Below, in pieces: positions 7,408-16,984 of a DNA stretch of 44,664 nt (position 1 is the stretch's first letter; each line of letters starts with the position of its first letter). Location of the stretch: contig NC_021017.1 in the NCBI RefSeq assembly GCF_000210075.1, positions 2,042,055 to 2,086,718 on the forward strand, in the 5' to 3' direction. The position numbers and the translations under genes are program-made. The notes beneath the pieces are model-generated. The model did not search any database, was not told the DNA's origin, and saw only the letters and a program-made list of their open reading frames with translations. Source of the stretch: Bacteroides xylanisolvens XB1A (GTDB lineage: Bacteria; Bacteroidota; Bacteroidia; Bacteroidales; Bacteroidaceae).

Positions 7408-9925
7408 ATAGATTAACGTTTGCGTTATCCGCCCGTTCCATATACGTTGCTACGCCGCCAATGGTCACCTCGTCCAGGAGTTCTTCTTGTTTGACTCCCA
7501 TCACGTCCATTGACATCTGGCAAGCAATAAATTCCACACCGTTTTCCAGCGCTTGCTGGCGCAGGGATTCCAGTGAATCAATCCCTTTTTTGTTCATGAT
7601 ATACCGCATCATTTTTCCGCCTATTCCGCCCATACTCATCTTAGAAAGTTTCAGCTTTTTGGAGCTGGAAGGCAGCATCATGCCAAACATTTTTCCGAAA
7701 ATATCCTTTTCGGTTTCCGGTTTGTGCAACTTCTTGATGACGTTCAGTCCCCAGAACGTAAAGAAGATGGTGACTTTCTGCCCCGTAGCTGCTGCGCCGT
7801 TTGCTAGTACAAAAGTGGCCAAAGCTTTATCCAAATCATCACTAAACATGATAAAGGTTTTTCCTTTGCCCTCACATGAAGTAACAATATTGCACGATTT
7901 TGGTTCTCCTTTTTCTATGACAACAACAGATTTTCCTCCGGAGCTGTCTTTCGAAATCAGTTGATTGCCCGTTGAACTGCACCATGCGGCGGCGTCACGC
8001 GGAAATCCCGGATCGGTTGAGGTGATTTCCACCCGTTCGCCTGAAGCCAGTGTATCCATTGTTTTTTTCATTTTCAAAATCGGGCCGGGACATTGTAACC
8101 CGCAGGCGTCTACCCGAACTGTTTTAGCGGGGGGTGCAAGGGCATCGGCGGTGACGGCAGCCGTGGCAGTAACCGTGGTATCCGAAACCTTAGCAACCGC
8201 AGGTTGCCCAACTTGGGGACTACCTCCCTGTTGTTCGGGTGATTCGTCTATTTCATTTCCATTTTCTTCGCGTATGATAATCGGAGCAGTGGCGGCTCGA
8301 TAAGTCTTCAGTCCTCCCGAGAGATTACGCACCTTGTCAAATTCATGTTGAGTCAATATCCGGTAGGCAAGATAGCCCCGTAGTCCGACAGCGCAGAAGG
8401 TATAAATCATTTTATCTTTCGGCAGTTCGGCCAGCCGGTCACGAAGCTCATCCAGCGGAATATTCACGGCACCCGGTAGGCTGCCTAAAGAATATTCGTC
8501 CGGGGTGCGGACATCCAGGAGGAACTTATTTTCCATTTCAATGTCCCGCAACTCTCTCCAATATACCGGATTGGTTTTGCCGGTAATGATGTCTTCCGCT
8601 ACATATCCTGCCAGTGCTACCGGATCTTTGGCCGAAGAGAACGGAGGAGCATACGCTTGTTCCACTTTCATCAGGTCGTAGATCGTTCCCTCGTGTTTGA
8701 TGACAAGCGCGAGTTCGTCAATCCGTTTGTCCACTCCGTCGTAACCGACGATTTGCCCGCCGTACAATCTTCCCGTCTTTTTGTCGAAAGTGATTTTGAT
8801 ACTCATCGGCATGGCATCCGGATAGTAGCCGGCATGAGAGGCGGGATGGATGGTAGATGACATATAATCTATCTCTTCCTGGCGCAGGCGCTTGCCGGGT
8901 AAACCGGTTGAAGCAACGGTCATGTCGAAAACTTTTGCGATTGAAGTGCCGATAGAACCTTCGTAAGGTATTTTTGCCCCGAGAACGTTGTCTGCAACGA
9001 TGCGTCCCTGACGGTTGGCAGGTCCGGCAAGATAGTTGAGCCAGGGTTTTCCGGTGATCGGATGGCGGAACTCGATTGCGTCACCGATGGCATAAATCGA
9101 TTCATCAGACGTTTGCAGGTAATCATTCACGGCAATACCTCCTGCGGGGCCGATAGTCAGTTCGGCAGCTCGTGCCAGACTGGTTTCCGGGCGTACTCCG
9201 ATCGATAGGATAACGATATCGGCAGAAATGGACTGACCATTTTTGAACGTTACTTTCAACCCTTTTCCCTCCCGGCTAAAAGAGGCGACAGCTTGTTCCA
9301 GATAAAGATTGACTCCTTTATCCATCAAGTGCTGGTGGACGAGCGATGCCATCGAGAAGTCAATAGGAGCCATCACTTGATTGCCCATTTCCACAATCGA
9401 CACTTTAGCCCCTTGTGTATGTAAGTTTTCCGCCATTTCCAGACCGATAAATCCGGCGCCTACGATAACGGCTTTTCGCGGAGCGTGGCTCTTGATATAT
9501 TCTTTGATCCGATCCGTGTCGGTGACATTCCTTAACGTGAAGATTCCGCTAAGGTCGATTCCCGGAAGAGGAGGACGCACCGGGGAAGCTCCGGTGGAGA
9601 TGACTAATTTATCGTAGCTCTCCTCATAAGTGTCTTCACTGCTTTGCCGGATGGTCACTGTCTTTCTTTTCCGGTCAATAAAAATCGCTTCGTTTTCTGT
9701 ACGTACATCTACACGGAAGCGTGTAGAGAAGGCTTCGGGCGTTTGCACGAACAATTTATCCCGTTCCTCTATCACTCCTCCTATATAATAAGGAAGGCCG
9801 CAATTGGCGTATGATATATACTTTCCTTTTTCCAAAAGGATAATTTCTGCTGTTTCATCTACTCGTCTGATTCGGGCAGCAGTGGTGGCTCCTCCTGCAA
9901 CTCCCCCAATAATAATTATTTTCAT
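7400..9925 (-). CDS. CoA-disulfide-reductase-like / rhodanese / TusA / DsrE fusion
   Basis: An 841-residue cytoplasmic fusion of four sulfur-handling modules. Residues 1 to about 440 are a FAD- and NAD(P)H-dependent reductase: the dinucleotide motif starts at IIIIGGVAGG and the CoA-disulfide-reductase Cys is Cys42 in SYANCGLPYY. A rhodanese domain follows (about 455-545, active Cys in CAVGLRG). After an Ala/Thr/Pro-rich linker comes a TusA domain (DACGLQCPGP), then a DsrE/DsrF-like domain to the end. Each module is known to carry or reduce persulfide sulfur, so the protein probably passes sulfane sulfur between its own thiols and reduces it. I start at Met 9925, where the flavin motif begins; an upstream Met at 9985 would add 20 residues unlike the family. 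A MarR regulator follows in the same operon. Confidence 0.92.
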   Translation of the reverse strand: MKIIIIGGVAGGATTAARIRRVDETAEIILLEKGKYISYANCGLPYYIGGVIEERDKLFVQTPEAFSTRFRVDVRTENEAIFIDRKRKTVTIRQSSEDTYEESYDKLVISTGASPVRPPLPGIDLSGIFTLRNVTDTDRIKEYIKSHAPRKAVIVGAGFIGLEMAENLHTQGAKVSIVEMGNQVMAPIDFSMASLVHQHLMDKGVNLYLEQAVASFSREGKGLKVTFKNGQSISADIVILSIGVRPETSLARAAELTIGPAGGIAVNDYLQTSDESIYAIGDAIEFRHPITGKPWLNYLAGPANRQGRIVADNVLGAKIPYEGSIGTSIAKVFDMTVASTGLPGKRLRQEEIDYMSSTIHPASHAGYYPDAMPMSIKITFDKKTGRLYGGQIVGYDGVDKRIDELALVIKHEGTIYDLMKVEQAYAPPFSSAKDPVALAGYVAEDIITGKTNPVYWRELRDIEMENKFLLDVRTPDEYSLGSLPGAVNIPLDELRDRLAELPKDKMIYTFCAVGLRGYLAYRILTQHEFDKVRNLSGGLKTYRAATAPIIIREENGNEIDESPEQQGGSPQVGQPAVAKVSDTTVTATAAVTADALAPPAKTVRVDACGLQCPGPILKMKKTMDTLASGERVEITSTDPGFPRDAAAWCSSTGNQLISKDSSGGKSVVVIEKGEPKSCNIVTSCEGKGKTFIMFSDDLDKALATFVLANGAAATGQKVTIFFTFWGLNVIKKLHKPETEKDIFGKMFGMMLPSSSKKLKLSKMSMGGIGGKMMRYIMNKKGIDSLESLRQQALENGVEFIACQMSMDVMGVKQEELLDEVTIGGVATYMERADNANVNLFI

Positions 9926-10003
9926 CTGTTTATAGTGTAAATAGTTTCCTGTGGAAATAACAAACAGGGGCGAAGAAATGTTCATGGATTCAGATAAAAA
10001 AAC

Positions 10004-10011
10004 TATATTTG
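10004..10011 (+). promoter_or_regulatory. -7 promoter element for the response regulator
   Basis: TATATTTG matches the Bacteroides -7 consensus, 44 nt before the start at 10056. No good TTTG is visible at the usual -33 distance, so this promoter may need an activator. Confidence 0.5.
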
Positions 10012-10055
10012 CGCACCCTGTTTTTCATTCTTCTATATTAATGTAGACAATTTGT

Positions 10056-11396
10056 ATGAATAAAATTCTTATTATTGACGATGAAGTCCAGATTCGCAGC
10101 CTTTTAGCTCGTATGCTGGAACTTGAGGGCTATGAAGTGTGTCAGGCAGGTGATTGCAAAACTGCCATCAAACAACTGGAAATTCAATCGCCCGACGTAG
10201 CTTTATGTGATGTTTTTCTTCCTGATGGAAACGGAGTGGATCTGGTTTTGAATATCAAAAAAATAGCTCCCAATGTGGAAGTGATTCTTCTTACTGCTCA
10301 CGGCAATATTCCCGACGGGGTGCAGGCTATCAAAAACGGTGCGTTTGATTATATAACGAAAGGAGATGATAATAACAAGATTATCCCTCTCATTAGTCGT
10401 GCCGTAGAGAAAGCAAAAATGAATGTCCGTCTCGAAAAACTGGAAAAGAAGGTCGGGCAAATGTACTCGTTCGATTCTATCCTGGGGGAGTCAAAAGTGC
10501 TGAAAGAGTCGGTGTCTTTGGCGCAGAAGGTGTCTGTGACAGATGTTCCCGTATTGCTGACGGGAGAAACCGGAACAGGAAAGGAGGTCTTTGCGCAGGC
10601 TATACATTATAACAGCAAGCGGAGCAAACAGATTTTTGTGGCGGTCAACTGTTCGTCTTTCAGCAAAGAACTGCTCGAAAGCGAGATGTTCGGACATAAG
10701 GCAGGTTCGTTTACCGGTGCGTTGAAAGATAAGAAAGGGCTTTTTGAAGAGGCCAATAACGGAACGATCTTTCTGGATGAAATCGGAGAGATGGCTTTCG
10801 AATTGCAGGCAAAGTTACTGCGTATCCTTGAAACAGGAGAATATATAAAGATCGGTGATACCAAGCCGACAAGAGTCAATGTGCGTATCATCGCTGCTAC
10901 CAACCGGAATTTGCAGGAGGAGATCAAAGCCGGGCATTTCCGTGAGGACTTGTTTTATCGTCTTTCGGTTTTTCAGGTGCATCTTCCTTCGCTTCGTGAA
11001 CGTACCGGTGATATCAGAATTCTTGCAACTGCTTTTGCCAAAAGTTTCTCCGAAAAACTTTCGTATGCCATCAATGAGATGACTCCTGCTTTTTTGGAAG
11101 CGCTGGAACAACAGCCGTGGAAAGGGAATATCCGTGAGTTGAGAAATGTGATTGAGCGTAGCCTGATTGTTTGCGAAGGTGGACGGCTGGATATCTGCGA
11201 CCTTCCTTTGGAAATCCAGAACACTCATTATGAATGTTCGGACGATAGTACAGGTAGTTTTGAACTGGCTGCAATGGAGCGCAGGCATATTGCGCGTGTG
11301 TTGGAATATACGAAAGGGAATAAAACGGAAGCTGCCCGCTTGTTGAAAATCGGACTTACTACGTTGTATCGGAAGATAGAGGAATATAAAATCTGA
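10056..11396 (+). CDS. sigma-54-dependent response regulator (NtrC family)
   Basis: A 446-residue enhancer-binding protein. Residues 1-120 form a receiver domain with acidic pocket residues (IIDDE) and the phospho-acceptor Asp52 in CDVFLPDG. A sigma-54 AAA+ domain follows with Walker A GETGTGKE, the sigma-54 contact loop GSFTGA (Ser replacing the more common Ala of GAFTGA) and Walker B IFLDEIGEM. The C-terminus is a Fis-type helix-turn-helix (KTEAARLLKIGLTTLYRKI). It should activate RpoN promoters when phosphorylated. No histidine kinase gene is adjacent, so it is an orphan here. The neighbouring fusion gene is divergent, about 130 nt away, and could be a target, but there is no direct evidence. 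Confidence 0.95.
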   Translation: MNKILIIDDEVQIRSLLARMLELEGYEVCQAGDCKTAIKQLEIQSPDVALCDVFLPDGNGVDLVLNIKKIAPNVEVILLTAHGNIPDGVQAIKNGAFDYITKGDDNNKIIPLISRAVEKAKMNVRLEKLEKKVGQMYSFDSILGESKVLKESVSLAQKVSVTDVPVLLTGETGTGKEVFAQAIHYNSKRSKQIFVAVNCSSFSKELLESEMFGHKAGSFTGALKDKKGLFEEANNGTIFLDEIGEMAFELQAKLLRILETGEYIKIGDTKPTRVNVRIIAATNRNLQEEIKAGHFREDLFYRLSVFQVHLPSLRERTGDIRILATAFAKSFSEKLSYAINEMTPAFLEALEQQPWKGNIRELRNVIERSLIVCEGGRLDICDLPLEIQNTHYECSDDSTGSFELAAMERRHIARVLEYTKGNKTEAARLLKIGLTTLYRKIEEYKI

Positions 11397-11456
11397 ATAT
11401 ACATTTTAATCAGGCCACGTACTGGCTTTCGAGAAATTGTTTGGATAGCGAACTGA

Positions 11457-12623
11457 TTAGTTTGTTTTTATCTGTGCTGTGCACAGATAGTGTGAGCCGA
11501 TGATATGTATTACAGACATATTTTCGTCCATAACCATTTCGGCATATTTGTGTAGTTCCCTTTCAATGATTCGCAGGGTGTCCCGGCTGCCCGTCAGCAT
11601 CATCGAGATAGATACATTGGATGAGGTCATTGAGATGACATTGATTTGATATTTGTTGATAACTTCCAATATCTTACCCATAAACAAATATCCGGGCAAT
11701 ACATTCAATGAGGTAAAACGTACAAAGGTAGCCGAATCCTGTGAGAGGATGGCCTTGACACTGTTGCCTGTGTCATGGGAAGATATATAGAGTCGTTCTG
11801 TTGACAGATCGTGTATATCGGTTAGGCGGATAACTATATTGGAGCGTGCCGCAAGGGTGATACAATCTGCGTAGAGCAGGTGTACTCCGCTGTTAATCAG
11901 TTGTTCGGCTTCTATGTAAGTTAGTGAATGTTGTTCTCGCAGGCAATTCCGGTTTGCGTAGATATGGTTGATAGGGGTGGATAACAGTATTTCGTCCGCT
12001 TTGAATAAGGTGGCAAGCACTGTTGCATAGTAATCATTGCGTTGTTCGCTCATAAAGTCTATTTCACCATACACATTCCTGCAAATGGAAAGTGGGGCGA
12101 TAAAAATATCCACATTCCGGTTCTCGTCAATGTATTGTTGGATAGATTCCTGAATATATGGGATATCCGGCTTTCTTTCCAGGTTGATCTGTATAAGTTT
12201 GCCGGTATCTAATGTTTGGGCACGAAGACCCTGTTGACGTAAGCAATAAGTGAATAAATCGCTGGATAATCCGTATATTTCCGCTTTTATCATTTTATCA
12301 ATCAGTAAATCTGCTTTGTCTTCTACAAGTATATGTATTTTCTTTATACACTCCAGAATCCGGTTTTTAATTTCCTGATTTAAGTGCGAATCTGTAATGA
12401 GATGATTGGCAAGGGTACAGCAATATGCTTCGATGGCATTGACTGTGGTATGAGAAGCTTCATCTTCTTCGTGAAACCAACTGATGGAAATAGCCTGTAA
12501 CCACTCCTGTAATTGTGCCAATATAGGGACTACAGCTACATAAGGATGTTCTTTCTGAATACAATTGATTACTTGCTTCATTTCATCCTCATCTTTAATT
12601 TTCTCGAATTTACAAACTTTCAT
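11457..12623 (-). CDS. catalytically degenerate aspartokinase-like ACT protein
   Basis: A 388-residue protein that aligns along its length with aspartate kinase but lacks its active site. The N-terminal KFGGTS is replaced by KFEKIKDED. The GRGGSD substrate/ATP motif is replaced by SEQRNDYYATV (about residues 187-197), though the following LATLFKADEI still matches the kinase helix. The TDVDGI motif reads TPINHI. The C-terminal regulatory part is well kept: an ACT domain with GYLFMGKILEVINKY and INVISMTSSNVSISMML, then the final ACT strand SVIHIIGSHY. It may bind an amino acid or regulate a true aspartokinase; it is unlikely to phosphorylate aspartate. It is transcribed alone, convergent with the response regulator. 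Confidence 0.8.
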   Translation of the reverse strand: MKVCKFEKIKDEDEMKQVINCIQKEHPYVAVVPILAQLQEWLQAISISWFHEEDEASHTTVNAIEAYCCTLANHLITDSHLNQEIKNRILECIKKIHILVEDKADLLIDKMIKAEIYGLSSDLFTYCLRQQGLRAQTLDTGKLIQINLERKPDIPYIQESIQQYIDENRNVDIFIAPLSICRNVYGEIDFMSEQRNDYYATVLATLFKADEILLSTPINHIYANRNCLREQHSLTYIEAEQLINSGVHLLYADCITLAARSNIVIRLTDIHDLSTERLYISSHDTGNSVKAILSQDSATFVRFTSLNVLPGYLFMGKILEVINKYQINVISMTSSNVSISMMLTGSRDTLRIIERELHKYAEMVMDENMSVIHIIGSHYLCTAQIKTN

Positions 12624-13073
12624 TGTTATCTGGTTATTTATTGGTTACTACTCTTTTCAATCTTTTCAAAATGATATGCTTTTTTCAAAAGAGAAAGATA
12701 TCTTATCATCATTCTTTTACTTTCGAATCCGGTATATCTTTATAAATCAATTTGTTAATGTCGTAATTGATGCTTCTGATGCATATCCTTACTATAAGTA
12801 ATCTGCTAATACCATACCAAATTGGGATATGAAAATAAGATTTCTTATCTTTGTTGCGTAATTGATTGAGAAACCAGCAATATTCATTCATTTATGAAAC
12901 TCTGTATCTAGCTACGCTCAACGAATAGCATCATTTCTAATAAGGCTATTCAGCTATCTGACAGGCAACTACTCGCCTGCCAAAGAGTTTTATATCCATT
13001 TTTATAAACTTGCGAAACTGTGTGCTGCTATGGGAATACGGTATGCCGTATCGTGTTATTTTTAAGTTGAGCA
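12624..13073. other. intergenic region between divergent genes
   Basis: About 450 bases with no convincing gene. It should hold the promoters of the aspartokinase-like gene and the MATE exporter. Two hairpin-forming sequences are visible: CAGGC..GCCTG near 12962-12981 and ATACGG-TATG-CCGTAT at 13036-13051. The second lies just before TATTTTTA (13057-13064), a weak -7 element pointing at the exporter, and could be an operator for it. Confidence 0.4.
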
Positions 13074-14366
13074 ATGAATTATACATATAAGCAAATATGG
13101 CTCATCAACTTTCCTGTGATGATGAGCATTCTGATGGAACAATTAATCAATATTACCGACGCTATTTTCCTGGGGCATGTGGGAGAAGTCGAACTGGGAG
13201 CTTCTGCGCTTGCCGGAATCTATTATTTAGCTGTTTATATGTTGGGCTTCGGATTCAGCATCGGGCTGCAGGTAATGATTGCCCGGAGAAATGGGGAACA
13301 ACATTATAAAGAGACGGGACGTACATTTTTTCAGGGAGTATATTTCCTGTCGGGGATGGCAGTCATTCTTTGCCTATTGCTCCATTTGGCTTCTCCCTTG
13401 ATCCTGCGCCGGTTGATAACTTCGGATGAAATTTATCAGGCAGTGATTCATTATCTGGATTGGCGTAGCTTCGGTTTGTTATTCTCATTTCCTTTTTTAG
13501 CTTTCCGGTCTTTTCTGGTAGGGATAACAACGACCAAAGCATTGTCCGTGGCAGCTATCATGGCTATCTGTATCAATATTCCTTTTAACTATCTGCTGAT
13601 ATTCAAACTGAATCTGGGTATATCCGGGGCGGCGATGGCTTCTTCTTTGGCAGAGTTCGGAGCTTTTATCGTACTCCTATTATATATGTGGGTGAGGGTA
13701 GATAAAGTGAAATATGGGCTGAAGGTCGTTTATGATGGGAAAGTGTTAATAAAGTTGTTGAGGATATCTGTATGGAGTATGCTTCACTCTTTTGTCAGCG
13801 TTGCTCCCTGGTTTCTGTTCTTCGTTGCTATCGAGCATCTGGGAAGGACAGAGCTTGCTATTTCCAATATTACTCGTAGTGTTTCTACCGTCTTTTTTGT
13901 GATTGTCAACTCTTTTGCATCCACTACTGGTTCATTAGTCAGCAATCTAATTGGGGCGGGGCAGGGGAAGGAACTTTTTCCCGTTTGCCATAAAGTTCTT
14001 AGGTTGGGTTATGCCGTGGGGGGGCCATTGATAGTTATGGCTCTTTGGGGTAACCAATGGGTTATCGGATTTTATACGAATAACGATAATCTGGTGAGAC
14101 TAGCTTTCTATCCTTTTATAGTTATGCTGTTGAATTATGCTTTTGCACTGCCCGGATATGTTTATATCAATGCTGTTACCGGTACAGGAAAGACGAAGCT
14201 CGCCTTTATCTTCCAGTTAATCACCATTCTTGTATATTTGATTTATCTGTATCTGTTAAGTGAATGTTTTCATGCTTCTCTGACTGTGTATATGACGGCA
14301 GAATATTTGTTTGTTATTTTATTAGGGATACAATCTATCATTTACTTAAAGAGGAAATCCAACTAG
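13074..14366 (+). CDS. MATE-family efflux transporter
   Basis: A 430-residue inner-membrane protein with about twelve hydrophobic segments and the two-fold internal repeat of the MATE family. The N-terminal block IWLINFPVMMSILMEQLINI and TDAIFLGHVGEVELGASALA are typical of Bacteroidetes members of the family, which export drugs or other cationic compounds using Na+ or H+ gradients. The matching second-half segment is FASTTGSLVSNLIGAGQG. The substrate is unknown. It is followed after 42 nt by the TIGR02757-type gene, which has its own -7 element. Confidence 0.93.
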   Translation: MNYTYKQIWLINFPVMMSILMEQLINITDAIFLGHVGEVELGASALAGIYYLAVYMLGFGFSIGLQVMIARRNGEQHYKETGRTFFQGVYFLSGMAVILCLLLHLASPLILRRLITSDEIYQAVIHYLDWRSFGLLFSFPFLAFRSFLVGITTTKALSVAAIMAICINIPFNYLLIFKLNLGISGAAMASSLAEFGAFIVLLLYMWVRVDKVKYGLKVVYDGKVLIKLLRISVWSMLHSFVSVAPWFLFFVAIEHLGRTELAISNITRSVSTVFFVIVNSFASTTGSLVSNLIGAGQGKELFPVCHKVLRLGYAVGGPLIVMALWGNQWVIGFYTNNDNLVRLAFYPFIVMLLNYAFALPGYVYINAVTGTGKTKLAFIFQLITILVYLIYLYLLSECFHASLTVYMTAEYLFVILLGIQSIIYLKRKSN

Positions 14367-14372
14367 AATATG

Positions 14373-14380
14373 TATTTTTG
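14373..14380 (+). promoter_or_regulatory. -7 promoter element for the TIGR02757-type gene
   Basis: TATTTTTG fits the Bacteroides -7 consensus and lies 28 nt before the start at 14409, inside the short gap after the exporter gene. The -33 element is not clear. Confidence 0.5.
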
Positions 14381-14408
14381 TACTTTCAATACTTGATACT
14401 TTCTCGAA

Positions 14409-15116
14409 ATGACTGAAGATATAAAGAATAAACTTTTAATGTGTGCGGAGATGTATCATCGCGCAGACTTTATACAAAGCGATCCGGTGCAGTTTCCCCA
14501 TCGTTATACGCTGAAACAGGATATCGAAGTCAGCGGTTTGCTGACAGCGATTATGAGTTTTGGCAATCGCAAACAGATCTTGAAGAAAGCGGACGAATTG
14601 CACGGGCTAATGGGAGATTCGCCTTATCAGTATGTATTGTCCTGCCAGTGGGAGAAGGATTTTCCTTCAGGAGCAACCAATAGCTTTTATCGGATGTTGT
14701 CGTATGCTGATTTTTATGGATACTTTCGGCGATTATATATAGCTTATACACAGTTTGAAAGTCTGGAGGAAGCTTTGATGTTATATCCCGGAATACCAAT
14801 GGAAAAGTTATGTGCATTTCTTGAAGTTTCTGCCAAAAGTCCTCAAAAGAAACTGAATATGTTTTTGCGTTGGATGATTCGTCGGGATTCGGAGGTCGAT
14901 TTGGGGATTTGGGAAAGTTTTGATCGCAGAGATTTGATTGTTCCTTTAGATACACATGTATGCCGGGTAGCACATTATTTCAAGTTGACGGATACGGAAA
15001 CTTTTTCTTTGAAAAATGCCCGTCAGATAACGGCAGCATTGGCTACAGTCTTTCCGGATGATCCTTGTCTGGGCGATTTTGCTCTGTTCGGCTTGGGGGT
15101 GAATGGGGAGATTTAA
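14409..15116 (+). CDS. TIGR02757-family protein
   Basis: A 235-residue cytoplasmic protein of a family found mainly in Bacteroidetes (TIGR02757/DUF2400). Recognisable blocks are DPVQFPHRY, SGLLTAIMSFGNRKQI, the FLRWMIRRD segment, LIVPLDTHVCRVAHYF and the final DPCLGDFALFGLGVN. The fold has been compared with helix-hairpin-helix DNA glycosylases (the LDTHVCRVA stretch resembles that motif), but I see no proof of glycosylase activity. It ends three residues after the LGVN motif, slightly short for the family. It is convergent with the BspA-like operon. Confidence 0.88.
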   Translation: MTEDIKNKLLMCAEMYHRADFIQSDPVQFPHRYTLKQDIEVSGLLTAIMSFGNRKQILKKADELHGLMGDSPYQYVLSCQWEKDFPSGATNSFYRMLSYADFYGYFRRLYIAYTQFESLEEALMLYPGIPMEKLCAFLEVSAKSPQKKLNMFLRWMIRRDSEVDLGIWESFDRRDLIVPLDTHVCRVAHYFKLTDTETFSLKNARQITAALATVFPDDPCLGDFALFGLGVNGEI

Positions 15117-15138
15117 ATAGATAAACTAATAGTACTGA

Positions 15139-15237
15139 TTTTTCCGGCTATTATCGAAAATATAGTGTTTTCTTAAGTTATTTCGATTATAACCGGAAAA
15201 GTCGATATTAAACCAACTTTATTCGATTATAATCGAA
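15139..15237. terminator. bidirectional terminator with repeated CGATTATA palindromes
   Basis: A long imperfect inverted repeat (TTTTTCCGG at 15139-15147, CCGGAAAA at 15193-15200, with TATTATCGAAAATA pairing to TTATTTCGATTATA inside) is followed by a perfect palindrome TTCGATTATAATCGAA (15222-15237). It lies between two convergent genes. The unit TTCGATTATAA occurs twice in direct orientation. Bidirectional termination is the simple reading. Confidence 0.65.
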
Positions 15238-15251
15238 AAACTGGAGAACTG

Positions 15252-16538
15252 TTAGAACGTTGTTATCTTGTTTGTGAAATCCCTCCAACCATTTGCGTTC
15301 TTATATTTTTCCACAGATTCGGCAGGAACACGAATGACGGTAATATCATCCGGAAATCCGTACCATACTTTTTCAAATACCTGCGGAGGTGTTGTCCCTT
15401 CTACCTTTACTTCTTTAATACCTGTATTATTGAAAGCCGAAAAATTAATCTGTGTGACGTTTGCCGGAATGGTTAATTGGGTCACTTTCCTATTACCACC
15501 CAGTAATCCCTGTCCCAATATCCGAATACTTTCAGGTATTTCGAAGCGAGCCAATTTCGGACATCCTTCAAGACAATAGGGGTGGATCATAGCTTCGGGG
15601 TCATCATTGAAAGTACTCCCGTAGGTGGTCACTTCCGCCAATTCCGGGCAGTAATAAAAGGCTCTTTGCGCCATGGTTGTAACGCCGTTCGGTAACTTCA
15701 CGGTTGTAACGCTACTTTCCCGGAATGTTTCCAATCCGATTGTTTTTACATTTTCCGGAATCTCAATCGTTTTCAGTTGAGATGTCTTAAGGAATGCCTG
15801 TGCTCCGATTTCTTTTAGTGTCGCAGGCAGCAGCACTTCTTCAACGCCCGCATATACAAAAGTGCTGGCGGGAAGTTTGGTGAGTTTCGTTTGGCTTAAA
15901 TCTGCTTTTTTCAAATTCCGGCAATAGTAGAAAATGTTTTCCTCCATCTGTTCCAGGCTTGATGGAAATACTATTTCCTGAATGGCCGAATTGAAGAAAG
16001 CCATATCTCCAATCGATTTTAATCCTTCATTGAGTACTACCTTTGCTGTTTGGCTGTTGCTGAAGGCAGCTTTCGGGATTGATCTCACGCTATTGGGAAG
16101 TATGATTTCATTGTATCCTTTCAATATTTCCGTCAATACTCCGTTTTCTATACGGACGGGTGAAACCTGAACAGAAAAGCTTTTCTGTTTTCCTTCCAGT
16201 GTGATGGTTACTTCTTGTTTTTCGACAGGCGTGGATGAAGAGAAACCGCTGATCTGTTCCGGGGTAACTTTTACAGGCCGTTGTTTCCCGTCATCATATT
16301 TTCCTGTCACGTTAAGGCCGGTTAAGTCTATATTCTCTCCTAATGCATAAATTGTTTTTGAGGGTAGCTGTTCTATGAAGAAATCTTCAAGTGAAGCCTC
16401 TATGGGTTCAACAGGATTTGCTGCCGAAGGTGAATCTTTCCTGTATTCGTCATTTTCGGTGCTGCAACTTAGTAATATTGTTCCCAAAAACATTTGCAGG
16501 CAAAGTGCTGTAATTATATAAAGTCTAGTTTGCTTCAT
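15252..16538 (-). CDS. BspA-like leucine-rich-repeat lipoprotein
   Basis: A 428-residue surface or periplasmic lipoprotein (lipobox LLSC). After the signal there is an immunoglobulin-like bacterial domain (about 50-125; [19 protein letters not shown]). Then a run of LRR_5/BspA-type repeats fills most of the protein, with units such as [33 protein letters not shown] and [16 protein letters not shown]. BspA-type repeats are often involved in adhesion to host or bacterial surfaces, but the ligand is unknown. It starts 11 nt after the upstream lipoprotein gene, so the two form an operon. The nearby TPR regulator may control it. Confidence 0.92.
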   Translation of the reverse strand: MKQTRLYIITALCLQMFLGTILLSCSTENDEYRKDSPSAANPVEPIEASLEDFFIEQLPSKTIYALGENIDLTGLNVTGKYDDGKQRPVKVTPEQISGFSSSTPVEKQEVTITLEGKQKSFSVQVSPVRIENGVLTEILKGYNEIILPNSVRSIPKAAFSNSQTAKVVLNEGLKSIGDMAFFNSAIQEIVFPSSLEQMEENIFYYCRNLKKADLSQTKLTKLPASTFVYAGVEEVLLPATLKEIGAQAFLKTSQLKTIEIPENVKTIGLETFRESSVTTVKLPNGVTTMAQRAFYYCPELAEVTTYGSTFNDDPEAMIHPYCLEGCPKLARFEIPESIRILGQGLLGGNRKVTQLTIPANVTQINFSAFNNTGIKEVKVEGTTPPQVFEKVWYGFPDDITVIRVPAESVEKYKNANGWRDFTNKITTF

Positions 16539-16549
16539 GTGATAAAGGC

Positions 16550-16954
16550 TTAGTTAGGGAATTGGGTTAAACGTATTTCTACTTTTACGGCTTTTCCGGC
16601 TTCTACGGTTTTGCCGGAAGACCATATCTGATAGTTGTTAGGGCCGCCCCCTTCTTGTACCACGAATGTCAGGAACCGTTGCGACTGCGTTGCAAACCAT
16701 TCCTCTCGTGGCAGTACAAAGGTGGCCATACCACTTTCATTTGTCTGTATGATTGCAGTTGGCAAAGTTAAATTATCTTTTTCAAAAACCTTATAATCCT
16801 TTTCATTATACATTTTTACGGGAACGCCCGTTGCAATTTTTCCATTCTCATCATAAACGGATACCACTACTTTTGCTTCTTTCATTTCTTCGTTTCCTTT
16901 TTCGCATGCTACCATGAAAAGCATGGCGCTTAATAGAATAACAATCTTCTTCAT
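16550..16954 (-). CDS. small lipoprotein with Ig/carboxypeptidase-regulatory-like fold
   Basis: A 134-residue lipoprotein (lipobox MVAC). The mature part looks like a single beta-sandwich domain: [20 protein letters not shown], a central [11 protein letters not shown] strand pair and [13 protein letters not shown] at the end. This pattern resembles carboxypeptidase-regulatory/transthyretin-like folds often found in Bacteroidetes surface proteins. It is the first gene of an operon with the BspA-like protein, and the two could be partners at the cell surface. No specific function can be assigned. Confidence 0.75.
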   Translation of the reverse strand: MKKIVILLSAMLFMVACEKGNEEMKEAKVVVSVYDENGKIATGVPVKMYNEKDYKVFEKDNLTLPTAIIQTNESGMATFVLPREEWFATQSQRFLTFVVQEGGGPNNYQIWSSGKTVEAGKAVKVEIRLTQFPN

Positions 16955-16984
16955 AATCTTTTCTTTTTTCTAATTTTTCGAATG

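Noticed and set aside
9926..9985. 20-residue N-terminal extension of the sulfur-transfer fusion
   Set aside because: The FAD-binding strand starts at Met 9925 as in other family members; the extension resembles no known lead.
12709..12891. 60-codon minus-strand frame between the aspartokinase-like and MATE genes
   Set aside because: No recognisable family, no promoter or ribosome-binding signal, and A/T-rich intergenic composition; treated as chance.
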